Source: Neodontobutis hainanensis (Eukaryota > Chordata > Actinopteri > Gobiiformes > Odontobutidae). Taken from it: DNA of 64,000 bases. Where the stretch lies: contig JALDNG010000092.1 in assembly GCA_024349245.1 (NCBI GenBank), forward strand, positions 375,001-439,000, written 5' to 3'. Both the position numbers and the translations under genes were made by a program. The stretch's first letter is position 1. Each line of letters opens with the position of its first letter. Positions 24,433 through 35,300 of the stretch are shown here, in pieces. The notes below the pieces were generated by a model. That model saw only the letters and a program-made list of their open reading frames with translations. It had not been told where the DNA came from and did not search any database.

Positions 24433-26394
24433 AAATTAGATTAGATGAATTCTTGTGGTGGTTGAGGCCGGTGTCCCGGGAAATGTTTACGAGGCAAACT
24501 GCACCGTTTGTAGAAAATTATTTAAAAAGTGGCACCACTGGCGGCTCTTATTCTTTTTTTGAGGGAAACAGGAAAACACTCCCTAAAAAGTCCCTAATCT
24601 GAGGCAGAAATACCTACAGATGCATACAGGGGCTTACATACAAGTGCTCACCCTGTCTATTTCACAGGGAGCTTGTTAAAGAAGCTTATCCTAAAATGAA
24701 TCAAAAACAGGCTTAGGTGCTCTCTTTCACAACAGCACCTGGAGGCTTCCTGCTCATGGTTACTCAGCCAGATGTTCTAAAGATGCTGGAGAGTGAAAAT
24801 AATAACATATAATTTGAAAGTTATAATATTAAAAAGCAATTCATGTGGCTTTGTTGTAATTATTTATTTATTTTAAGAGAAAATTCTTGTTGCTGTGAAT
24901 TATTTGGTCATTTTATTTGTATTTATTAAATTCAGTTTTGTGTACAAGCCTGGCTGTACAAATGTTGATGTAATAATAGAATAAAAATCATTATATTGTA
25001 ATTATTTTATATATGTTTATCTAATTTACTTTTCACAAAACAAACCTAGCGGTTGACCAAGTGGGCCAGTCTGTCAGGAACTCCCAGGCCACTTTTTCTG
25101 CCCAGGCCACCACTGCTCATACAGGTCAAATGACGGAATTGAGGAGGTCTTCAAAAGATGCTTCCTGACTCTGGGCTTGTTCAGACGTTTATGTGTGGGA
25201 AAGATACAAGTAGATAAATAGCTAAGTTTGGACTGGTGCTATGTATAAAAAAATTACTCTTTAAAATCTTTTTTTTTTTTTATCTATTTTCGAACACACA
25301 AAATAAAGAGTAACATTGGTGACAAAATTAAATGAAATTTTCTTTTTCTTAAAGTTGATTTAATTTAACAACATTTTTATTTTAGTATTTCATGCTCTTT
25401 GAACAGAGACACTTAATTGTGTAAAATAAACATTTACAGAAATGCCCCCTGCTCAAACAAAAAGATGAAAATGCAGGCAATGTCTGGAATTTGTGAATTG
25501 AAATGTACCTTATTTTAATAATATATACTTTTAATAATGTATTGATACTGATGGTGTAACCCACTTCTTGGTATGTACACATCTGGACCTCTAGGTTTGT
25601 AGGAGCTGAGATTATAGCAATAGTCAATAAACAGGGAATAGTCAAAAGTCATTGAATGTATCCAAAGTGTCTCGCGTTGGTGTCGGTCAGTGGGACTGAC
25701 ACAATCCTACCACAGGATCCGTTGTATGGGTGGTAGAAGCTCAAAATTCAACTGGGAGGCTCGCCATCAATGAATTGTCTCAGCATCAACCTTGTTGGAC
25801 ACCAAAGCTGGAAGCATCACTTTTCTATGATGTCAAAAGACCTGACCTGTATTTGCAAAACAGATTTTATAGTCCAGACTCTTATATACAATTGCAATTA
25901 AGCTTGTCAAAATCATTTGGGGTTCATATAAAAGTGTTGTACAACGTAAAGTTTTTAATCTTACGTAGAAAAATAACTAAGCACAGTTAACAAACAGTTA
26001 TCTGCAGTTATTTTCAAAATAAATGTCTTATCTTGTTGAAATAAACTATTTTAACCCATGGTAATTACAATAAAATGTGATAATATGATCACATTTTACC
26101 AATGAATTTGCTTATTTATAAAAACACATTAACTTGTACAGTATAATGCATAAAACATCTTTTGTTATCTGTATTGTCTCATTTTGTAACCATTTTCAAC
26201 AAAGGATTTTAGACTGTTAATAAAATAAATGAAAAACATTGTTTTAATTGACAAATTCACAGACCAGCTGGTTTTACCAATTTTAAATAACTTAAAAGGA
26301 CAATTGTATCTTCAAATGCTTATTACTTTGACCCCACAATTGTATTTAGCAGTGTAATATGGCACTTATTTTAATGACACTGTGTGTTCACTTC
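24433..26394. other. No recognisable gene
   Basis: AT-rich non-coding DNA. No exon or element protein was recognised on either strand. Confidence 0.35.
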
Positions 26395-27298
26395 CTCCTT
26401 GAACCACAACCTTATTGTGGTGGAGGGGTTTGAGTGGTTTGAGGGTCTCCCAAGGCAAACAGGTCCTAGGCCAGACAAAGAGCGGTTCAAAACCCTATAT
26501 GGATAATAAAAAATCAAAGACCGTGACGTTGCCAGGTATGGCGGAACCTGGGCCCCACATTGCAGCCAGGCCCTGGGTTGGAGTTCGTATGCGAGCACCA
26601 GGTGGTGCCCTCCACCTGCGGGAGGAGCCGTGAGGGGTTGGTGCAGTGGATTGGGTGACAGTCGAAGGGCGAGGCCTCGACGACCCAATCCCCGGACACA
26701 GAATCTGGCTCTAGTGACATGGAATGTCACCTCGCTGGCGGGTAAGGAGCCTGAGCTTGTGCGGGAGGTTGAGAGATACCGACTAGAGATAGTCGGGCTC
26801 ACCTCCACGCACAGCTTGGGCTCTGGAACCCAAATCCTCGAGAGTAGATGGACTCTCCACTATTCTGGAGTTGCCTGCGGTGAGAGGCGGCGGGCTGGTG
26901 TGGGTTTGCTCATTGCTCCCTGGCTCAGCCACCATGTGTTGGAGTTCACCCCGGTGAACGAGAGGGTCGCTTCCCTGCGCCTTCGGGTCGGGGATAGGTC
27001 TCTCACTGTTGTTTGTGCTTACGGGCCAAATGGCAGTGCAGAGTACCTTGGAGTCTCTGGGAGGGGTGCTGGAAAGTGCTCTGGGGACTCCGTCGTTCTA
27101 CTGGGGGACTTCAACGCTCACGTGGGCAGTGACACTGACACCTGGAGGGGCGTGATTGGGAGGAACGGCCCCCCCAGATTTGAAGAGAGGGGCGGAGCTG
27201 TCATCTGATCACCACCTGGTGGTGAGTTGGATCTGATGGCGGGGGAGAAAGCTGGACAGACTCGGCAGGCCCAAACGTACTGTGAGGGTCTGTGATGG
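26395..27298 (+). pseudogene. RTE-type LINE: 5' leader and partial AP endonuclease domain
   Basis: The 5' part (26395-26640) is the conserved GC-rich leader with ttgtggtggaggggtttgag and ctcccaaggcaaacaggtcc. From 26700 the frame encodes the apurinic-endonuclease-like domain: LALVTWNVTSLAGKEPELV, then EIVGLTSTHS, RRRAGVGLLIAP, VVCAYGPN and the metal-binding LLGDFNAHVG. About 27200-27230 the frame jumps to SSDHHLVVSW, which in a full-length element lies much further along. The copy therefore carries an internal deletion, and several smaller gaps are evident in the leader. No reverse transcriptase remains. The family is of the RTE/BovB group as judged from the endonuclease sequence. Confidence 0.85.
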
Positions 27299-27475
27299 GC
27301 AATCCGGCTCTTTTTCATGAGCTGGCTCATTTGACTTTTGTATCACAAACGGCTCTTTAAATAATAAATGTTTTAACTATGACTTTGACTGTGATATGTG
27401 TGAAAACAGTTAATTAATTTCTTAAATGAAATCATACTCACAATGTCTTTAAAAATGCATTGATTTGTTGCATTG

Positions 27476-27479
27476 ATTT

Positions 27480-27547
<68 letters not shown>

Positions 27548-27601
27548 ATTTATATATATATTTATATATATCCATTTATATATATATTTATATATATATA
27601 T
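27476..27601. repeat. (TA)n microsatellite with interruptions
   Basis: An uninterrupted ta tract from about 27483 to 27545 is followed by three blocks of ta interspersed with tccattta and tttata up to 27601. Confidence 0.95.
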
Positions 27602-27821
27602 TTTGCTACAGACATTGACTTTTGCATAAACTGGTCCATTATAGAAGACTGCGTTGCTGTGGGTTGCTGGGTAGGCCTACTTGAGTGAATACATCTCCAA
27701 CTCTGGAGGTGCTGGCTCCAGGTGCTCCTCTACCTTTACTAGTTTCTTTCTTGACGCTCCGCTGGCTTCACAGTTGGGTGCACAGTTCGCATATACAGTA
27801 CCGGTGTAGGTTGTGCATAGA

Positions 27822-27865
27822 ACCAAAATTACACGCACACACACAGTTTGCCAAAACAAAATCTC

Positions 27866-27908
<43 letters not shown>

Positions 27909-27940
27909 GTTTTGGCAAACTGTGTGTGTGTAATTTTGGT
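27822..27940. repeat. Palindromic element with (TA)n core
   Basis: The left arm at 27822-27862 starts accaaaattacacgcacac and ends gtttgccaaaacaaaat. The right arm at 27904-27940 starts attttgttttggcaaactg and ends gtaattttggt. Apart from one extra CA-type repeat step the right arm is the reverse complement of the left. The 41-bp centre is almost pure ta. This could be a foldback/MITE-like element or a microsatellite-driven palindrome. Confidence 0.85.
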
Positions 27941-28058
27941 GATAATTTCAATATCTTTAATCTACTTCAAATCCACCTCTGCGGTAGGCTGGCCAGTCAG
28001 AATGCTTTCTTGTTGTATTACATACACATAGTTTGTGATGGTTCTCAGCAGAGGTGGG

Positions 28059-28215
28059 TAATAAGGACTTACATTACTCCGTTGCATTTACTTGAGTAAC
28101 TCAAAAAAGAAAAAGTTCTTCTAAGAGTAGTTTTATTGCACCATACTTTTTACATTTACTTGAGTAAATTTGTTAAGATGTAAAGTTACTCTTACTCAGT
28201 TACATTGGGCTACAC
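28059..28215 (+). repeat. Probable nonautonomous interspersed repeat
   Basis: The start agaggtgggtaataaggact and the inner words catttacttgagtaac and ttacatttacttgagtaaa have the form of a common fish nonautonomous repeat in which gaggtgggtagtaacg leads into repeated ttacttgagtaa words. No matching right end was seen. Confidence 0.4.
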
Positions 28216-28800
28216 TTGACAAGTTACTTTTCTTTGCCATTTATTCTACACATTCAATGCTTTATTTTTGCCAACAGTGTATCTACCACATAACTTTGTT
28301 GCACCAATCAGACGAGGCTATGCAGTCACATGACTAACACGAAGTGTTGCAGCAAAGCAAGAACAAACTCCTCAGTGTAGGGCAGTAGCAACGCTGTTTT
28401 CTGAATCAAATAGTTTTATTTCTTAAGTAGTGCAGTAGTGTCCGCCCAAACTACATTTTAATTACAAAAACATTTTTCCTATAACGGAACATAAATCATC
28501 AGAAGGTAGCCATAAGGTACCCAGACCGTGACCAGACCAGGACTAGGATTATTTATTTATTATGGGTGGATTACAGCTGATATAGATGTTGCTGTTGCTG
28601 AGTCTTGTATGTAGGCTATTGAAGGCGACATGCACACACTGACTCAAAAAATTTATTCTACAGATGGAACTAATGCTGACATATGAACATAAATGCTACC
28701 TTTGTGTAGCCGACAGTCATTTGTCACTCTCGAGTCTCCATATCACTTGACTCAACTCGACCTATTGCACCACTTATGTATTATTGTGTGTATATAAAGT

Positions 28801-29348
28801 ATGGTTTAAAATAATAGCAGTGTCTGCCAATGACTGTACAAACTATTACAAACGTTTTTGTTTCTAGGATTTAGCAATCCTGTGAATCACTAAACTAATA
28901 TTTAGTTGTATGACCAGTTTTTTAAAACTGCACCAACTTGTCAGCTGTTATTCCACTCCATGATTCTTTAACATTCCACAATTCATTCACATTTCTTGTT
29001 TTTGCTTCAGAAACAGCTTCTCTTAAGGATTAAGGTCCGGGGATTGGGCTGGCCACTCCATAACATTAATTTTGTTGGTTTAGAACCAAGAATTTGCTCG
29101 TTTATTGTGTGTTTGGGTTCTTTACCTTGTTGAAACAAACATTTCAAGGGCATGTCCTCTTCAGCATAAGGCAACATGACCTCTTCAAGTATTTTGACAA
29201 ATGCAAACTGATCCATGATTCCTGGTGTGCGATAAATAGGCCCAACACCATAGAAACAAGCCCATATCATGATGCTTGCTTCACTGTCTTCACTGTGTAC
29301 TGTGGCTAAATTCAGAGTTTGGGGGTCATCTAAAACTATTAACAACAA
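28801..29348 (-). pseudogene. Tc1/mariner transposase C-terminal relic
   Basis: On the minus strand 29348-29007 encodes the catalytic half of a Tc1 transposase. It reads SIMIWACFYGVGPIYRTPG, then FVKILEEVMLPYAEEDMPL, then CLFQQGKEPKHT (where an active enzyme has the second catalytic Asp), then a damaged C-terminal block LWSGQPNPRTLI. At 28805-28822 the sequence aaaataatagcagtgt is a typical inner part of a mariner-type terminal repeat. The N-terminal helix-turn-helix half is missing. It abuts the inverted-repeat element starting at 29381. Confidence 0.75.
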
Positions 29349-29380
29349 ACTCGCTATTGAGTTCTGTCATGTTGAAATCT

Positions 29381-30881
29381 GGTGCATTTATGTGGTCCTT
29401 GGGAACTCAGAAAAACATTTTTCCGAGTTGAAAAATAAACATGAACACCTCAAATGCTCAAGTTTAAACAACAGCTTGGAAACCTGGGTGAGTTGGAGTT
29501 GCCCGACATGCCATGTTGACGTTATTTACACCATCACCATGGCGGTGGAAAGCAAAATGTTTAAGATATTTTAGCAATTTAAAAATATTTCATACCAACT
29601 GTTTTACATTTTGATAATATAATAGTACAATAAGTATTTTGTCCTTCTAGGCGTATTTAGATATAAAAAAAAGTTTTTTTTTTTTTATGTCCATTATTAA
29701 CCCTAACTCTAACTCTGTAAATTAATTTTTAAAAAATTATAAATTGCGATTAATAAGTTTGGCTGTAAAACTTTTAATAAAAACAGACTCAGAAGGTAAT
29801 TAACTTTTTAATTATTTAACTTTGCCATCCTTAAACTTCTGTATAGCTTGTAAAGTGTGTAAAAAAATCTAAATTAAAATGTTCAGGCAGACTGCATGTA
29901 AGGTTTTGTTAGGGTAATTATATATTTCTTATTAATTACTGTTTGTTCTTAGTCCTGTCCTGTCAGTCCTGCTCATGTCATGTCCTTTATGCTAATCTTA
30001 ACATAGACATAACTATGTAGTCAGTGGCTACATAGACATAAGTAGCCACTGACTACTGCACTTTGGAACTTGTCGTGGGGCTCGTGAACAATGTACATCT
30101 CCTACCACTGCACCAATGACTTCTACCGTCAATGCACTGCACATACAGAATGATGTAAAAGTGTATGAACTGTTTACCTTCGCAAGCAAAAAAACACTCC
30201 ATTCTCTCTCCATTGTGTGATTTTTTTTTAATTCTTGCAAGAATTAAAACCTGACCATTTATTTTAAATGATGTACTGTCTCCATTGTCCCTATCATTGA
30301 TTTGAACTAAAAATTATTTTAACAGGTTTACATGGCCATGGGCTGAAATTCGCCAGTGCTTCTCCTGCCATCAGCTAAAAGAATCATCAGTGCACTCCCA
30401 GTCCCTCCCTTCTTTGCTCACTCTCGGGAGCTGTCTCAGGAAATGTGCTTATTTTTCTTTACTTTCATCAAGTTTTACCACCCCTCCCGTCTTCATCAAT
30501 ATCTGTGCTTCTGCTCTTCCTGTTCATTCACCGGGTGAGATACCTAGCCTTCTGAGCAGAAGTGAAACGTATTTAGAGAAAACGTGTGTCCTTATTTATT
30601 ATTATTTAAGCAAGTCAAATCACAAATATTACTTTACTCTTTTCTAGGGATCACTCTGGTTTTTCTTGAACCGCTCCTAATAAAATAATAATTGCTAGAT
30701 ACTTTGTATTAGCTCATTTGAAAGTAACATTTTTGTCTTAGTGTCCATCTTCCTTGCCTTCCTTGTTATGGTCTTGAATGTTCTGACTTTCCCGAGCTTA
30801 GAACACATGAACACATCAAAGTCAGAAGAATGTTTTCTTAACTTGGGTACTCAGAGTTCCCAAGGACCACATTAATGAACC
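29381..30881. mobile_element. Nonautonomous inverted-repeat element, long copy
   Basis: The left terminus ggtgcatttatgtggtcc continues ttgggaactc at 29381-29408. The right terminus at 30854-30881 is its reverse complement with two mismatches, and the inner 19 bases (29390-29408 and 30854-30872) match perfectly. The outer quarters correspond block by block to the 413-bp copy at 2933-3345. The middle (about 29700-30640) is extra sequence absent from that copy, either a later insertion or the original interior. There is no coding capacity. Superfamily unknown. Confidence 0.6.
30017..30056. repeat. Perfect 15-bp stem hairpin
   Basis: Arm gtagtcagtggctac (30017-30031) and its exact complement gtagccactgactac (30042-30056) enclose a 10-base loop. 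It lies in the middle part of the long inverted-repeat element. Confidence 0.85.
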
Positions 30882-32305
30882 ATTAGCCCCAAGTTCTCGG
30901 GCAGTTCATCTTACTTCTAGAAGTCCGCTATACTCGACTCGATCAAACAACTTTGCAGGGTGTTCATGTGCTCTTCCATGTCAGAAATTTGTATACACAA
31001 TAATTCTGACACCACTTGAAAGCAGCATTTGTTATTACCTGGTACTTGTTTCCAAGGTCACTGCTGCTGTTGCATTTCTTGTATTTTCTTTTTTTAAACA
31101 CATTAGTTTTCTGTATAGGTTTTCCGTTTGTTGTATTTTAGTTGTTTGTCTTCAATGCTTATGCTGAGAACAAAATGATGTGTGAGAATAAAGAATTCTT
31201 ATCTATAAAAAATAGCCAATATCTACAGCCTTCTACAACAATGCAAAGACCAGTGGAGGGATGTTATTATTCCTCCAACTCGGAACAAGAAAAATGTCAT
31301 GACCACAAAGTCTCAAATCTTTTCCTCTTTGTACTTTGTCAAAGACGATACAGAAAAAACAGATGTGATGTTACTGTAAAATGAAAAACTCACATTATCC
31401 AGAAGAGGTAGATTGTTGTATATAAAGATATTCTTTAAAATACCAAATATGTCATAATGTCAACAACTATCTCTTGCAAACATGCTGATTTTTTTTACTT
31501 ACCGTTTAAAAATGAGCAAAAGCAACTGAGAAAATAGTAAAAGTTTCACTACCACTGTGTATTTTACAATCAACTCCTTTGGGGGAAGAGTTTGACAAGC
31601 CATTCTCATGTGTACACTAAGACTGTTAGAGCCTTTCTAAATCTGTTCAACACAATTCCTCTCTGGCCACAAGATTACATTAATTGCCCAGTGTGGAGTT
31701 TTTTATACGTTTGGGCAATAGTCAACTTAAAAAAAAAAAAACTGAGAAGAACATTAATGTCTTCTCCGACAGCACAACAGATCGTAGAGAAACCAAAAGC
31801 TCTGGCAGATTTGAGTTTGGAGATTTTATTCAAAGGGGTGTCATTAACATTAAAGCACATGGTAAATCTGTGAACATTTACAAAAGAGCTGCATGATCCA
31901 TTTCGAATGTAACCTTATTTCTCAAAAAAAAAAAAGAAAGTTTCCAACACACTACTTCCCCTTTTAAGCCCCTCCCCTTTATTCCTCCCTCGACAAAAAA
32001 ATAAACAAAACGCATAAAAGCAAACACGCACGCACAGAAAATAATTCACCACTAAGTTCTGTAATAATAAGACTAGCCTTAAAAACAAAGCCTTGAATTT
32101 CCATCTGCTTCGGATCAGCTCCAAAACGCCTGGTACCTCACATCTACAAACTACACTGTCAACTGAACCAAGGGATTCTCTGTACATTGTTTGGGCTGCT
32201 CCCCGTTTATTGCTGAAGACCTTTTAACCTGCAGTGGGGTCAGAAGTCACAGCATTGAGACTGTTGGTGTGGTTTTGTGGAGGTCAGGTTCAGGGTGTGG
32301 TGTGG
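30882..32305. other. Intergenic and putative nfyb 3' UTR
   Basis: The part next to 32305 is expected to be the 3' untranslated region of nfyb (minus strand). Minus-strand AATAAA hexamers occur at 32206-32211, 31978-31983 and 31824-31829; which one is used cannot be told from sequence. No other gene was seen. Confidence 0.45.
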
Positions 32306-32338
32306 TCATGAAAACTGGATCTGCTGTACAGTGGGGAT
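32306..32338 (-). CDS. nfyb: nfyb last coding exon
   Basis: Acceptor tttctttcag precedes 32338. The exon encodes IPTVQQIQFS and the stop TGA at 32308-32306 (residues 192-201). The conserved QQIQFS terminus fixes this distant exon as part of nfyb despite the 3.8-kb intron. Confidence 0.93.
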   Translation of the reverse strand: MPTVQQIQFS

Positions 32339-35300
32339 CTGAAAGAAAAAGGGATTTCATGAGGAAATGAGCTTCATAATGAAATAAAAGTGGCATTTGT
32401 GGAAAAGTAACAAGGTTGTCTCTTTGCTTTACAACAAATAAATAAAAGAAAAACATTTTAGGCATCTGTCAGTGGATAATTTCTTTTTTTTGTGATTCTC
32501 AAACTTTTCACAATAAAAACATGGCTCTCTCTGTACTACCTAAAGTTGTAGGAATTGGGTCTTAAACTAGAAGGGGCATCCCCCCCAAAAGGTGGCTGAT
32601 AACATATATTGAGTAAAAAAAAATTTTATGGCCACAAATCTTTGCCTTTCAACAATTACTGTTAAAGTAAAATTTATTCTGCTCAGAAATGTTAATGTCT
32701 AATCTAGAATACCATGTACACCATCAGAGAAACATCTGTGGATGAGTGGATGATTACTGGTCATAAGAATAGGTATGTAATAGTTTAAACAGGGGATAAA
32801 TAATCATTTACTTTAATCCACTGGAGGAAAAAAAACAAAACAAAAAAAAAAAAACACCCATCAAGACAGCATTATGTCTTAAACACGGACTAAAGCCAAA
32901 GCTAACTTAGATCAAACACTAAATGACTTTTTAAATTTCCTGTTTTGTTCTGATCTTAAGAAAATATTCCCGATTACCACTCAAGAAGTCTGCTTTTTCC
33001 TCACACCACAAGGACATCTGGCTCACAGTGTATTAATTACAGAAGATATAGGCAAATGACCTGCAAGTAGTTTTGCTTATTGTACAAATAGACTGCTCAT
33101 AGTTGTTCGCTCATAAACGAGACTGGTATCATTAAACAGAGCATTATCTGAATCAGCTGCAGATGGTCTGAAGAAAGTGACTTTTACAAGGTTTTAACCC
33201 TTTAACATCTCATCTCTTTGTGGTCCTACGAGTGGTATCTACCACTCGTTGCTCATGTCACTGTAGAGAAGGGGTGGGAAATAATTTTTTTTCCCCGATT
33301 AAGTGTTGTCCTTCCGAATTGATTGAGAAAAGCTAATAAATAGGAGTTAAAAAATGACACACTTTATTGTTAAAGATTGCCTGATACACAAAAATGCACC
33401 GGAGGTACTAGAGCTGGCGGAGTGGAGAGACATGGGTTTATTTACTTCTGAGCTGCTGTAATGGCCACTCTCACCATTTCGGATGTTTGTGACACAGAAA
33501 CTGGAGTTGTGCTCATAATTTGATTGTGTAGACATTTTTCAGAGAATATGAATAATAACACAAAAAAACATATTTTTCCACTCATTGTTAATTGTTGGGT
33601 AAAGCCATTAATTGTAAAACTGATTGTAAACCGTGTTTACTATTTTTAAATCATGACAACAGAAACTACTCAAATGACCCAGATCAAAAGTTTACATACA
33701 CTTGTGATTTTGGCCTGATAACATGCACAAGTGACACAAACAGGTTTGAATAGTTACTAAAGGTAACCATCTTCACCTGTGATCTGTTTGCCTGTAATCA
33801 TATGTGTATAAAAGGTCAGCGAGTTTCTGGGCTCCTAACAGACCCTGATATAAAAAGATTTCCAAGGAATTGAGAATGCCAATCAGCAGTGTTCAAAATG
33901 AGGGATTCTGTTGAAACCAAACCATGGTCAGTTAGACCAACAAAGATTGTCAGAAAAATTGTTCGGGATGCAAAGAAAATCCCACAAATAACTTCAGCCG
34001 AAATACAGGACTCAATGTACAATAAGGAGGCACTTGGAAGAAAAATCGACACCACATTTGAGTTGCCAGAAGAAAGCCATTACTACACAAATGCCACAAA
34101 GCATACAAAACGCCAAACAGACGAGCCTCAAAACTTCTGGAACAAAGTCATTTAGAGTGATGAGACCAAAACCTTAACCTTTTGGCTACAACCATAAATG
34201 TTAAATTTGGAGAGGCATCAAAAGGGCCTATAATAAAAAGGTACACCATTCCTACTGAAACATGGAAATGGATTGCTGATGTTTCAAGGCGTCATTGATA
34301 TCAAAGGTTGCAATACAGTTGCAACCTTTGTTTTTAATAAAACATTAAAAACTGGGGTATGTAAACTTTTGATCAGTCATTTGGGTAGTTTCTGTTGTCA
34401 TTATAATTTTAAAAGAGTAAACACAGTTGTTTGACAATTAATGACGTCATCAAACCACTAAGTATGGGTGAAAAACATTTTTGTGTCATCATTCATATTC
34501 ATAAAAATGGCCAAACAATAACAAAGTCTGACAGGGTATATAAACTTATTAGCACAACTGTACATGACAGTGCACATGAACAAAAGTGGCAGTGTCTACA
34601 GGAGTGTCTCACAAAAGTTTAATACATTTTATTTAAAACATAAAAAACAAAATGTACTTACTGCAGCCATGTCAGAGCGTAATAGACGTGTTTGTTTTAT
34701 CTAAAATACTACAGATTATATGCCAGATCCATGTTTTTTTGCTTCTCAAACTGTGGTACTGTGACTTTCTTGAGGGGTACTTAGAGTTTCTGAGATTTTC
34801 TTTTAAAGCCAGATATTTAAAATTATAATTATAAAATAAAAATAAAATTCATAAAAGAATCAAAATAAAACCTGAGAAATGTGTGTCCATATGTTTTTAC
34901 TGTGACTCCACTTTTATGTAAAGTTTACTAGAACTACACTTCTATATAAACAGTAATATAACAATATAATAGAGGAGTGGGTGGTACTTAAAGAGCCAAA
35001 GATTTTTTGAGGTGGTACTTTGAGAATCAGTTTGAGAATCACCTTTTTAAATCCATCAAACACATGAATAAGCACCCACTTTACCTGAGCTCAGACAGTT
35101 CATTACCCAAGTAACAAACAAATGATCGCAGAGACAGTAAATTATTGCTCTAATATTGAAACTAATTAATCGAACATATGAGGGCCTTAACTAAACAATT
35201 GAAAGTGAAGTACAGAGAGAGAATGGGGCTTCAGCTCCAGATGCACTGCATTCTCGTCATCAGCTCACCTCGAAGTATACAGTGAATTTGATATTATTTG

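Noticed and set aside
31915..32187. Minus-strand 90-aa frame downstream of nfyb
   Set aside because: It lies in the presumed 3' UTR, is low in complexity and resembles no protein family.
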